A stretch of 64,000 bases of DNA. It comes from Thermoflexus sp. (GTDB lineage: Bacteria; Chloroflexota; Anaerolineae; Thermoflexales; Thermoflexaceae). Below, piece after piece: positions 17,172 through 25,419 of this stretch. The stretch is taken from the NCBI RefSeq assembly GCF_034432235.1, contig NZ_DAOUCJ010000029.1, positions 1-64,000 on the forward strand. Reading direction: 5' to 3'. Positions within the stretch are counted from its first letter, which is position 1; every line of letters begins with the position of its first letter. A program made the translations under genes and the position numbers. Under the pieces are notes generated by a model. It was not told the DNA's origin, ran no database searches, and saw only the letters and a list, made by a program, of their open reading frames with translations.

Positions 17172-18017
17172 TTACCCATAGTCATACCATCCCTTCCCGG
17201 TTTTCCGCCCCAGACGGCCAGCCTGGACCATCTGGCGCTGCATGGGGTGGGGGCGAAAGCGGGGTTCCTCGAAAAACGCGTGATAGATGCTCTCGCTGAC
17301 AGCCAGGTTTACATCCAGGCCGATCAGGTCCATCAGCTCGAAGGGGCCCATCCGGAATCCCAGGGCGCGAACCAGCCGATCCACCGTGGGGGGATCGGCG
17401 ATGCCTTCCCCGATCAGGCGCAAGGCCTCCAGATAGAAGGGACGGGCGACGCGGTTCACGATAAAGCCTGGCGTGTCCTTAACCACCACGGGGGTCTTCC
17501 CCCAGCGCCGGGCCAGATCGACCAGCGCCCGCACCGTTTCTTCGGAGGTCGCCAGCCCTCGCACGACTTCCACCAGGCGCATGATCGGCGCCGGGTTGAA
17601 GAAATGCATGCCGGCCACCCGTTCCGGGCGCCGGGTGACCGCTCCCAGGGCGGTGATGGAGAGGGAGGAAGTGTTGGAGGCCAGGATGGCCCCAGGGAGG
17701 CAGATCGCATCCAACTGACGGAAGATCTCCTGCTTGAGCGCCATGTCCTCCGGCGCGGCCTCAATGACCACCTCAGTCCCAGCCAGATCTTCCAGGATGG
17801 CGCTGGGCTGAAGCCGCTCCCGGGCGCGACGGGCTTCCGTCTCATCCAGTCGACCCCTGGCGGTAGCCTCCTGGAGCCATGCCTCGATCTGGGCTACGGC
17901 GTTCTCCAGGGCACCGGATACCACATCATAGAGGATGGCCTGTGCGCCATGGGTGATCGCCACATAGGCGATCCCCCGCCCCATCGTTCCCGCCCCTACA
18001 ATTCCCACGCGCTCCAC
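17172..18017 (-). CDS. 3-hydroxybutyryl-CoA / 3-hydroxyacyl-CoA dehydrogenase
   Basis: A 281-residue NAD-dependent enzyme that oxidises (S)-3-hydroxyacyl-CoA in beta-oxidation or aromatic-acid breakdown. The dinucleotide loop is VGIVGAGTMGRGIA, the catalytic histidine is in MHFFNPAPIM, and the C-terminal helical domain (FRMGPFELMDLIGLD, RKTGKGWYDYG) is complete. GTG at 18017, seven bases after GGAGGGG, gives the usual family length; the longer in-frame start at 18065 would begin inside repeat element A. It lies between a crotonase gene and a degenerate paralogue on the same strand. Confidence 0.92.
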   Translation of the reverse strand: MERVGIVGAGTMGRGIAYVAITHGAQAILYDVVSGALENAVAQIEAWLQEATARGRLDETEARRARERLQPSAILEDLAGTEVVIEAAPEDMALKQEIFRQLDAICLPGAILASNTSSLSITALGAVTRRPERVAGMHFFNPAPIMRLVEVVRGLATSEETVRALVDLARRWGKTPVVVKDTPGFIVNRVARPFYLEALRLIGEGIADPPTVDRLVRALGFRMGPFELMDLIGLDVNLAVSESIYHAFFEEPRFRPHPMQRQMVQAGRLGRKTGKGWYDYG

Positions 18018-18037
18018 GGTTCTCCCCTCCTTTTCAG

Positions 18038-18261
18038 GCCGCTTGGAATCGGCCTTACGAGGCACTGGGCGTCGGCGGACGCGCCGATGGAAATCGGCCT
18101 CCCCAGGCGCTTCGCGCCCCGCGTCGGTCTGCGCCGACGCGGAAAGGCTTTTTCGGCCGGCGGAGGCCGGCCATTGGCCGAAGGCCTTTTGGGGTCGAAT
18201 TCATTCGACGCCCTGAGGCCGGCCACCGGCTGAAGGCCTTTGGGGTCGAAGGCATTCGATG
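18038..18261. repeat. Intergenic multi-hairpin repeat, copy A
   Basis: A mosaic of inverted repeats filling the gap between the crotonase and dehydrogenase genes. The main hairpins are: GCCGATGGAAATCGGC (18083-18098); arms CCGCGTCGG/CCGACGCGG (18119-18127 and 18134-18142); arms GGCCGGC/GCCGGCC (18155-18172); and GTCGAATTCATTCGAC (18194-18209). Smaller ones lie at 18070-18080 and 18244-18260. The reverse complement matches copy B (49074-49318) block by block, in the same order and with nearly the same spacing. It is not coding. A transcribed copy would sit in the operon mRNA as a chain of hairpins. Confidence 0.85.
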
Positions 18262-18277
18262 CACCTTGCATTGGACC

Positions 18278-19063
18278 TCATCCGCGGCGCCGCTGGAGGA
18301 AAGCCTCCACTCGCTCCCGATGCTCCGGGGTGCGGGCGGCCGCGTCCTGGAGATGGGCCTCATATTCCAGGGACTGCTCCAGGGTGAACGTCAGCGCCCG
18401 ATTCAAAGCGCGCTTCAGCCAGCCCAGGGCCCGCGGTGGCAGATCCCGTAGCTGGGCCGCCCATTCCCGGGCCGTCGGCAGCACCTGATCCGCCGGCACC
18501 ACCGCGTTGACCAGCCCCCAGGCCAGGGCCCGGGAGGCATCCAGTCGATCGATGAGGGTGGCCGCCTCAAAGGCCCGGGCATACCCCACGAGATGAGGGA
18601 GGAACCAAGTGGAGCCGGAATCCGGGATCAGGGCGATCTTCGCAAAGGCGTTGAACACGAAGGAGGCGTTCTCCGCCATCACCCGGAGGTCACAGGCCAG
18701 GGCCAGGCTGCAGCCCGCTCCTGCCGCCACCCCGTTGATCGCGGCGATGAAGGGCTTTTCAGTATTCCGGATACGGAGGATCAAGGGGTTATATCGAGTT
18801 CGCAGGTGCTCGCCAATCGAAAGGGCTTCCTCCGGGCGCTCGTAGCGCTGCCGCATCTCCGCTAGATCCTGTCCGGCGCAGAACCCTCGTCCGGCCCCGG
18901 TGAGGATCGCCGCGCGGACCGCGTCGTCACGCTCGACAGCACGCAGGGCCTGTTGCAGCTCCTCAAACATCCGCTCGTTGAAAGCATTCAGAACATCCGG
19001 GCGGTTCAGGGTGATGAGGGCGATCCCATCCTGGACTTCGTAGAGCAACGTTTCGTAGCTCAT
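18278..19063 (-). CDS. Enoyl-CoA hydratase/isomerase (PaaG-like crotonase)
   Basis: A 261-residue crotonase-fold enzyme. Oxyanion-hole segments are GRGFCAGQDLAEM (59-70) and NGVAAGAGCSLALACDL (110-126). The segment LIPDSGSTWFLPHLVG (145-160) has the Asp typical of the PaaG (epoxyphenylacetyl-CoA isomerase) group rather than the two glutamates of classical hydratases. It heads a minus-strand operon with two dehydrogenase-like genes, consistent with phenylacetate or fatty acyl-CoA degradation; ring-opening oxygenase subunits are not in the window. GGAGGAG precedes the ATG. Confidence 0.88.
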   Translation of the reverse strand: MSYETLLYEVQDGIALITLNRPDVLNAFNERMFEELQQALRAVERDDAVRAAILTGAGRGFCAGQDLAEMRQRYERPEEALSIGEHLRTRYNPLILRIRNTEKPFIAAINGVAAGAGCSLALACDLRVMAENASFVFNAFAKIALIPDSGSTWFLPHLVGYARAFEAATLIDRLDASRALAWGLVNAVVPADQVLPTAREWAAQLRDLPPRALGWLKRALNRALTFTLEQSLEYEAHLQDAAARTPEHRERVEAFLQRRRG

Positions 19064-19187
19064 CGTTCTCCTCCTGTTTGGGATTCCGAATCGGGCTTGC
19101 GCTGTTGGGCTGGGATCCCGGGGAGGGGTGTCCGCTTTCCCCGTGGCGCAAAGATCCGCATGCTTGGGTGGGTTTTCTTGGCCACGC

Positions 19188-21872
19188 TCAATCCCCTTTC
19201 GTGGGCATCCCCACGGCCAGCCCTCCGATCAGGAGAACAGCAGCCCCCGAGGCGATGGGAGAGAGCGCTCGAGCCCCGGGGACAGGCAAGGTTTGTCCCC
19301 CTACGATCAGCAGCGTGTAGGTGATCCATCCAGCGATCCATCCCAGCAGGGTCGACCGCCAGGCCCGATCCGGGCTCCGACGCCATCCCAGGGCGAAGAC
19401 GAGGACGCTGAAGCCCAGAATGAGCATGTTGCTCCATACGAAGGCCTGCCACCCGGTTAGGGAAAGCCGCAGGGTAGCGAACCCCGGGGCGCGGGGAGTG
19501 GGGGTAGGCGACGGCTTGGGGGTCGGGAGGACCGTGGGCTCTGGAGAACGGGTTGGCGTAGGCGGCACAATGGTGGCGATCCGGCCCGGACGGTTCTTCT
19601 CGATCTGAATCTGAAGCCGGTAGGAAAGGCGCGCCGGCTCGCTCACCGCGCGGATCTCCAGCGATCCCTCGCGATCCAGCGGGATGTCCACCTCCGCAAA
19701 TCCATCCCGGGTGCGGGCGATGAACGGTCCGATGCTTCCCTGGCCGGTGTAGAGGCCGGTGAACAACACCGGGATGCCATCGGGGACGAGAAATCCATCC
19801 CGATCGCGGATGGGGCCAGCCCAGACCCGCAAGGTCTGCCCGACCTGAACCGCGACCGGCGTGGGCGTGCCCGGAGGGGTCCCTTCCCGAGGTCCGACCC
19901 CCAGGGGGATCACTTGGGCAGGATCCGGTCGCACGCGGTCTGCCAGATTATAGCCGAGAGCTGGAATGGAGAGAGGAGGGCGGCTTCGAGGGGTGAGCGT
20001 GCCGAACAGAACACGGGCCATGATCTCCACGGCGGGAGGGATATGGGTCCAGATCGCCTCATAACGGCTCAGACGCGCAATCTCCCGGGCGGTCAGAGGA
20101 TAGAGGGCTCCGAATCCCCAGAAGACCACCTTCTTCCCGCCCAGGAGCTCCGCTCGCTCCCCCAGGAGGAGATGGGGGAGGCTGGAGGCTGGATCGGCCG
20201 GATGCTCATCCAGGGCCGCGATCACAATCCAGGCGGCCCGCTCGAAATCCGGCCGCAGGTCCGGTGCTTCTGGAGCTCGGGAGAAGAAGGCCATCGCCTC
20301 TGCGAAGGATCGCACCGAGATCTGGGCGGGATCCAGCGCGCCGCCGCTGGCGGTTTGCATGGCCCGGGTCAGGGTCTCCGCAGGCAGCAGCGGTTGCTCC
20401 GGGCATGCCGCGCAGGCTCGCATCCTCCTCCCATCTACCAGGATCAGGATCGCCTCGCCTGGCTGTGGGATAGGCGGAGGGTTCGATCCTGCCGGGTAGA
20501 GGCGGACCACCGCGCTTTCCAGAGCTTGGCGGACCATCCGGAGATGCGCCGGGGTTCCCACGGCCTGGCGGAGCTGTTGGGGATTGGGGAATACCGCTCC
20601 GGCGGCGAAGCCCGGGTAGAGCGCGTATTTCAGACGCAGGATCCGCGCGACGGCACTGTTCACCAGATTCTGGAAGGCCAGATCAGTGGAATACTTTTCG
20701 CTGAAAAACTGGATGACCTCCGTGGCGCGGCGGGCGGCCTCCAGAGAATTCGCATGGAGATCCCCTAGCCAAATCAGATCATTGCCCGCCATGAAGGCAT
20801 CCAGGGCGGCGCGGCGGAAATCGATTTCTCCTTGCTCATCGGCATACACTGCGCGAAGAACGGGATGCCCGAGAGGAGGAGAGAGCAAAACCCCGCCGCG
20901 ATCTCGCCAGGTTTTGATCTCCGGTAATGTCAGTAATGCCCCCAGGGCGTTTCCATCCACCGCTAAGGGGCGTGTCCATTCCTGGGCGCTCCCCCCAAAG
21001 CCCCGGATTCGCATCAGGGAGACCTGCACCGCTCGAACCAGGGGGCGGCCCGTCTCCGTGGGTGTTCGCATCAGCTCCAGAAAGGGAACCAGGTCGAAAG
21101 CGGCCAGATCTTCCTTGGTGAGAACCGCCGTCCGTTCTGACCGACCGTAGGCGCGACCTTCGCCTGGGAAGGACCCCGGGGCGATCAGCAATCGTCCTTC
21201 ACTGCCGGCCAGCAGGCCGCTCAAATAGGCCCGGGCGATGCGGCTGACCCATTGGGGATCTCCCCCGAAAGTTTGCGCGCCGGCATCCCCGATCTCCGGT
21301 CGGGGCTCCAGCAGGACATCCAGAGGAGGGCCCAGGAGCAGGTTCACCCCCACTGCCTGGAGCTCTTCCCCCAGGGCCTGTCCGACCGCCTGAACGCGCT
21401 CCGGATCCCAGGTGGCGCCCAGGGCTAAAGGCGAGGGCAGCGGCATCGCCCCACTGGTCCATGCGGAAAAAGGAGGGCCATCGCCCTGTTGCCGCATCCC
21501 AATGAACAGAGGGATAAAGGGGTTGAGCGTGGCGGCCTGCTGCTGGAGGGAGAGGGTGATCGAAAGCAATTCGGAGGGGGTGTCGCCCAGGTTGGTGAAA
21601 TTCCCCTGATCCGGGCTCAGGACCACTCCTCCAATCCGCTGCTCGGTGAGCAGGGAACGGAGCGGATGGTCCGGGCGGGCGATAGGCCCGGGCAGGGTCA
21701 CCAGGAACAGCTGCCCCACCTTGGCCTCGGGGGGCATCTGAGCCAGCAGGCGGGCGATGAACTCATCCTCACCCCCCTGAGCCGCAGCCGGAGCGATCGG
21801 AAAAAACCCCAGGGCCAGCGCGAGCACCAGCCCCCAGTGGATCCAGCGGCTCACCGTTCGAACCCCCTGCAT
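19188..21872 (-). CDS. GH3-like secreted, membrane-anchored protein lacking the nucleophile
   Basis: An 894-residue protein. It has a signal peptide (about residues 10-31) and a GH3 N-terminal-type barrel (KVGQLFLVTLPG, RIGGVVLSPDQGN, ALGATWDPERVQAVGQALG, then AGNDLIWLGDL). A second alpha/beta region follows, then a beta domain, a Pro/Thr/Ser linker (about 775-800) and three C-terminal membrane helices. In NagZ-type GH3 enzymes the FPGHGDT loop and a catalytic Asp in GVIVTDDL are essential. Here these read FPGEGRA and GVLLSPPL, so hydrolysis by the usual mechanism is unlikely. It may bind peptidoglycan or glycans at the cell surface. Confidence 0.7.
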   Translation of the reverse strand: MQGVRTVSRWIHWGLVLALALGFFPIAPAAAQGGEDEFIARLLAQMPPEAKVGQLFLVTLPGPIARPDHPLRSLLTEQRIGGVVLSPDQGNFTNLGDTPSELLSITLSLQQQAATLNPFIPLFIGMRQQGDGPPFSAWTSGAMPLPSPLALGATWDPERVQAVGQALGEELQAVGVNLLLGPPLDVLLEPRPEIGDAGAQTFGGDPQWVSRIARAYLSGLLAGSEGRLLIAPGSFPGEGRAYGRSERTAVLTKEDLAAFDLVPFLELMRTPTETGRPLVRAVQVSLMRIRGFGGSAQEWTRPLAVDGNALGALLTLPEIKTWRDRGGVLLSPPLGHPVLRAVYADEQGEIDFRRAALDAFMAGNDLIWLGDLHANSLEAARRATEVIQFFSEKYSTDLAFQNLVNSAVARILRLKYALYPGFAAGAVFPNPQQLRQAVGTPAHLRMVRQALESAVVRLYPAGSNPPPIPQPGEAILILVDGRRMRACAACPEQPLLPAETLTRAMQTASGGALDPAQISVRSFAEAMAFFSRAPEAPDLRPDFERAAWIVIAALDEHPADPASSLPHLLLGERAELLGGKKVVFWGFGALYPLTAREIARLSRYEAIWTHIPPAVEIMARVLFGTLTPRSRPPLSIPALGYNLADRVRPDPAQVIPLGVGPREGTPPGTPTPVAVQVGQTLRVWAGPIRDRDGFLVPDGIPVLFTGLYTGQGSIGPFIARTRDGFAEVDIPLDREGSLEIRAVSEPARLSYRLQIQIEKNRPGRIATIVPPTPTRSPEPTVLPTPKPSPTPTPRAPGFATLRLSLTGWQAFVWSNMLILGFSVLVFALGWRRSPDRAWRSTLLGWIAGWITYTLLIVGGQTLPVPGARALSPIASGAAVLLIGGLAVGMPTKGD

Positions 21873-21959
21873 CGGACGCCTTCCTGATGGCGTATGGCCT
21901 GGTTGTCAACCGGAGGCTCGGAGCGATGGGAAAGGCTGGGAAGCCCCCTTTCCACCCTC

Positions 21960-22727
21960 TTAGAGATCCTCCGGAGAATCCGGAATCGCAAGCCCCGAGC
22001 GCATTAGCCGCTGGTGTTCCATCTTCATGCAGCGATCCATCACCACCAGCAGTCCGGCCTCCTGGGCGCGTTGAGCGGCCTCAAAGTGGATCACCCCGAG
22101 CTGCATCCAGATCACCTTCGCGCCTTTCGCGATCGCCTGTTCCACGATCTCCGGGACGTAACGAGCAGGCCGGAAGATGTCGACCACATCCACCGGTTCG
22201 GGGACCGAGAGGAGATCCGGGTAGGAAGGCTCCCCCAGGACCTCCTGGATCGTCGGGTTGACCGGGATAATGCGGTAGCCCTGGCGCTGAAGGTAGGAGG
22301 CCACCTGATGGCTGGGCCGTGTGGGATCCGCCGAGAGGCCAACCACCGCAACCACGCGGGACTCGGTCAGAATGCGGCGCAACGTGGCATCGTCCTGAAC
22401 GGTGATGGGCTCCGGGATGATCACCTCCACCTGCCGCTGATCGAAGAGGACATCCCCTCCCAGAAGCCGAGCTTCCACCCGATAGCGCGCGCCGGGGTCC
22501 GGACGCCGGAGATGGAGGACGTAGATCGGCCGGAGCTCCATCACCCCCATCACGGCCATCGAATGGATTTCCTCCCCCTGTTCATTATAGAGGATAAGCT
22601 CCAGCTCAGGAGGATGGGAGGAGGGAGAAAGTTCCAGCTCCACCACCACCCGTCGCCCATCCGGCATGGGGGTTGCCCGAAGGGTGTGGATGCAGGGGGA
22701 TTCGGCCTGGCCCGGATTTCGCTCCAT
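21960..22727 (-). CDS. CoA-binding (YccU-like) domain protein with N-terminal beta domain
   Basis: A 255-residue protein. Residues about 118-240 form a CoA-binding Rossmann domain (VVAVVGLSADPTRPSHQVASYLQ, GYRIIPVNPTIQEVLGEPSY, IWMQLGVIHFEAAQRA, and a conserved C-terminal DRCMKMEHQR). The family usually consists of this domain alone, about 130-140 residues. The first 110 residues here are a beta-rich extension, probably an immunoglobulin-like sandwich. GGGAGG before the ATG at 22727 fixes the start; a longer frame would run into the tRNA. Physiological role is unknown. Confidence 0.82.
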   Translation of the reverse strand: MERNPGQAESPCIHTLRATPMPDGRRVVVELELSPSSHPPELELILYNEQGEEIHSMAVMGVMELRPIYVLHLRRPDPGARYRVEARLLGGDVLFDQRQVEVIIPEPITVQDDATLRRILTESRVVAVVGLSADPTRPSHQVASYLQRQGYRIIPVNPTIQEVLGEPSYPDLLSVPEPVDVVDIFRPARYVPEIVEQAIAKGAKVIWMQLGVIHFEAAQRAQEAGLLVVMDRCMKMEHQRLMRSGLAIPDSPEDL

Positions 22728-22755
22728 CACGACCTCCCGGTGGGACTGCCGAAAT

Positions 22756-22785
22756 GAAAAAGCCGGGCGCATCCAGAGCCCGGCT
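22756..22785 (-). terminator. Intrinsic terminator downstream of tRNA-Arg
   Basis: On the minus strand AGCCGGGC (22785-22778) pairs with GCCCGGCT (22768-22761) around a nine-base loop, followed by a T run (22761-22757). It sits 12 bases after the tRNA-Arg 3' end and just before the CoA-binding gene. Confidence 0.8.
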
Positions 22786-22796
22786 GATGGGTTCAG

Positions 22797-22870
22797 CGCC
22801 CCCGGCGGGATTCGAACCCGCAACACAGGACTTAGGACGCCCTTGCTCTATCCGGTTGAGCTACGGGGGC
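22797..22870 (-). tRNA. tRNA-Arg (anticodon CCT)
   Basis: A 74-base cloverleaf on the minus strand. The acceptor arms are GCCCCC/GGGGGC with discriminator G, the D-arm is GCTC...GAGC, and the anticodon stem is AGGGC/GTCCT around the loop GTCCTAA, giving anticodon CCT for AGG codons. The T-arm contains GGTTCGAATC. The 3' CCA is not encoded. An intrinsic terminator follows. Confidence 0.95.
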
Positions 22871-22964
22871 ATGGCCCTCTCTGGTTTTTATTATAACTCA
22901 ATTCCTCACGTCGACGGTTCTCCAGGCGGACTCAGCGAGGCGATCCTGCGGGAGGCCCGGATCG

Positions 22965-23396
22965 CTAACCGAAGGAAGCGGCCACCCAGTCCCCGATCAG
23001 CCAGTAGCGGAAATCCTCCCCCCGGCTGCAGGCGATGGCTCCCACCACGCCATAGGCCAGAGCCCCCAGCGGGATCAGGCTCAGCAGGCAGGCGACCGGC
23101 ATGAGGCAGATCCCGACGATGAGGGCAGCCAGGGTTAGACTGAGGAACCACGCTCCCGCCGCGGCCACCCCGGCGACCACCCAGGCGAGCAGCTGAAAGA
23201 TCAGGGCCTGCAAGGCATGAAACGCCACATATCGCGATCGCTCCCGGTAGAACAGATAGATCAGGAAAGCGGCGATGGGGCCGCCGAGGGCGGTGGCCAG
23301 GTTCAGCAGGATGCTCAGATGGGCCAGCATCGCCCATTGTCGCTCCTCGGCGGAGAGGGCGGCTTCCGGAGCGGGAAGGGTGGGGTGCTCTTCCAT
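22965..23396 (-). CDS. DUF4870-type small membrane protein
   Basis: A 143-residue protein. A soluble N-terminus contains ERQWAMLAHLSILLN, the typical opening of DUF4870/Tic20-like proteins. About four membrane segments follow, with the conserved FLIYLFYRERSRYVAFHALQAL between helices one and two. Function is not known; the family is widespread in Gram-positive-type lineages. GGAGG before the ATG at 23396 supports this start over an upstream in-frame extension. Confidence 0.8.
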   Translation of the reverse strand: MEEHPTLPAPEAALSAEERQWAMLAHLSILLNLATALGGPIAAFLIYLFYRERSRYVAFHALQALIFQLLAWVVAGVAAAGAWFLSLTLAALIVGICLMPVACLLSLIPLGALAYGVVGAIACSRGEDFRYWLIGDWVAASFG

Positions 23397-23585
23397 CGCG
23401 ACCTCCACAGAAATCAGCTCTTGGCGCTCTCTACACGGTTCCAGTGCGGAGGAGGACGAAAGCTTCCCACCCGAAAGTATGGTAGGAGAACCATGTCGCC
23501 TCCATCCCCGGATTGCCCGGCGAGGCGCGATCATCGACTATTATGGAGCTGGTCGGGAGAGATTGCATGCCCGCCTTCGCGCCCG

Positions 23586-23614
23586 TTGACGGTGCCTCCG
23601 TTGTTTTCTACAAT
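23586..23614 (+). promoter_or_regulatory. Sigma-70-type promoter of recJ
   Basis: TTGACG (23586-23591), exactly 17 bases, then TACAAT (23609-23614): nearly consensus in both boxes. The predicted start lies about 26 bases before the recJ ATG at 23647. Confidence 0.65.
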
Positions 23615-23646
23615 GAGGATCCAGATCTCCCCAGGATGGCCGTCCC

Positions 23647-25419
23647 ATGCGACATCCCGATCACCAGAGGGCAGGACAAGGACGCCGGGTTTGGTGGCTG
23701 GCCCCTCCAGCCCCGGAGGTGGTTCGGGCGGCTCTCAGGCGATGGCCGGCCTTGCTGCAGGATCTTCTCTACCATCGGGGGATCATGTCCGAGGAGGCGG
23801 CAGAACAGTTTCTGGCCCGCGACTGGTCTGCGGGGGATCCCTTCCGGCTGAAGGGGATGGAGCCGGCGTTGGAACGCCTGGAGCGGGCGATCGCCCGACA
23901 GGAGCCGATCGCGGTCTACGGCGACTATGATGTGGATGGCGTCACAGCTACTGTCATGCTCATCCAGGCCCTCCAGGCCCTCGGCGCCCGGGCCCGCCCT
24001 TACATTCCCCATCGGGAAACTGAGGGCTACGGCCTCAACGGCGAGGCGCTGAGAAGCCTGGCGGAAGAGGGGATCCGGGTGGTGATCACGGTGGACTGCG
24101 GGGCGCGAGCGGTGATGGAGGCCGCGCTGGCCCGCTCCCTGGGCCTTGACCTGATCGTGACGGACCACCACCTGCCCGGTGAGGTCCTCCCGGAGGCCAT
24201 CCACATTAATCCCAAACAGCCGGATTGTCCGTATCCGTTCAAAGAGCTGGCAGGGGTGGGGGTGGCCTATAAGCTGGTGCAGGCCCTGAAGGCCCGCTAC
24301 CCCCACGCTTCCTTTGAGCCGGAGGATTTCCTGGATCTGGTGGCCCTGGGGACCGTCGCGGATATCGTGCCCTTGCTGGGGGAAAATCGGGCGCTGGTGG
24401 CGCGCGGGCTGGAGCGGCTGCGAGCACCAGCGCGCGTCGGTTTACAGGCCCTCTATCAGGTCGCCAGCCTGGACGCCTCGCAGGTAGATCCCTGGGCGAT
24501 TTCCTTTATTCTGGCCCCGCGTCTGAACGCGGCAGGGCGCCTGGAACATGCCCGGGCGGCTTACCGCCTGCTCATGACCCGGGACCCTGCGGAGGCCGCG
24601 GCCCTGGCGGAGGAGCTGGACCGTCAGAACCGGGAGCGCCAGGTCCTGACCCAGGCGACAGAGGAAGCCGCCCGCGCGATGGCGGTTCCGGAAGATCAGG
24701 TTCCATGGTTGATCTTCGCCGCCTCCGAGGATTTCCGCCCCGGGGTGGTCGGACTGGCAGCCGGACGGCTGGCGGAGTCGTTCTATCGTCCGGCGGTGGT
24801 GATCAGTCTGATGGGCGAGGAGGGGCGGGGATCCGCCCGCAGCATCCCGGAGTTTCATATCACCCAGGCGCTGGATGCCTGCGCCGATCTGCTGGTGCGC
24901 CACGGCGGGCACGCCGCGGCCGCCGGGTTCGTGGTGCGGCGGGAGAACCTGGAAAGGCTCCGGGAGCGCTTGCAGGAGCTGGCGGCCCGGGCGCTCAGCG
25001 CGCGGGAGCTCCAGCCGGCCACCATCGTGGAGGCCATCCTGCCCCTTCGGGAAGTCACCTGGCGTCTCCACGAGTGGCTCACACGGCTGGAACCCTACGG
25101 CTACGGCAACCCGGCTCCTCGCTTTCTCAGCCGTGGTGTGGCGGTCCGGTCTGTCCGCACGGTCGGCAATGGTGGTCAGCATCTGCGAATGGTGCTGACT
25201 GTTCCCGAGGGGGGGCCAGTTTGGGATGCGGTCGCGTTCCGTCAGGGGGATCGGGCGGCCGAGGTGAGACCGGGGATGCGACTGGATGTGGTCTTTGAGG
25301 TGCGGGCAGAGCGATGGAACGGCGAGCCCCGCCTGACGCTCCTGGTGGAGGATTTCGCTCCCTCCTCTGAGTCTGCGATGGTTCCTCTCCCATGGTCCGG
25401 CCTGGAGCATCGGGGATGA
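23647..25419 (+). CDS. recJ: Single-stranded-DNA-specific exonuclease RecJ
   Basis: A 590-residue DHH-family 5'-3' exonuclease acting in recombination and mismatch or base-excision repair. Metal-binding motifs are VYGDYDVDGVTATVML, VTVDCGARA, LIVTDHHLPGE and VALGTVADIVPLLGENR. The DHHA1 domain (RHGGHAAAAGFVV) and a C-terminal OB-like domain (PYGYGNPAPRF onward) follow, and the length is normal. There is no strong SD at 23647, but a near-consensus promoter 56 bases upstream fits this start. Its stop overlaps the next start (ATGA at 25416-25419). Confidence 0.95.
   Translation: MRHPDHQRAGQGRRVWWLAPPAPEVVRAALRRWPALLQDLLYHRGIMSEEAAEQFLARDWSAGDPFRLKGMEPALERLERAIARQEPIAVYGDYDVDGVTATVMLIQALQALGARARPYIPHRETEGYGLNGEALRSLAEEGIRVVITVDCGARAVMEAALARSLGLDLIVTDHHLPGEVLPEAIHINPKQPDCPYPFKELAGVGVAYKLVQALKARYPHASFEPEDFLDLVALGTVADIVPLLGENRALVARGLERLRAPARVGLQALYQVASLDASQVDPWAISFILAPRLNAAGRLEHARAAYRLLMTRDPAEAAALAEELDRQNRERQVLTQATEEAARAMAVPEDQVPWLIFAASEDFRPGVVGLAAGRLAESFYRPAVVISLMGEEGRGSARSIPEFHITQALDACADLLVRHGGHAAAAGFVVRRENLERLRERLQELAARALSARELQPATIVEAILPLREVTWRLHEWLTRLEPYGYGNPAPRFLSRGVAVRSVRTVGNGGQHLRMVLTVPEGGPVWDAVAFRQGDRAAEVRPGMRLDVVFEVRAERWNGEPRLTLLVEDFAPSSESAMVPLPWSGLEHRG

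Noticed and set aside
18055..18363. Short open frames through repeat copy A that encode peptides similar to frames through copy B
   Set aside because: The similarity follows from the shared DNA palindromes; no consistent SD or start, and the frames run into neighbouring genes.
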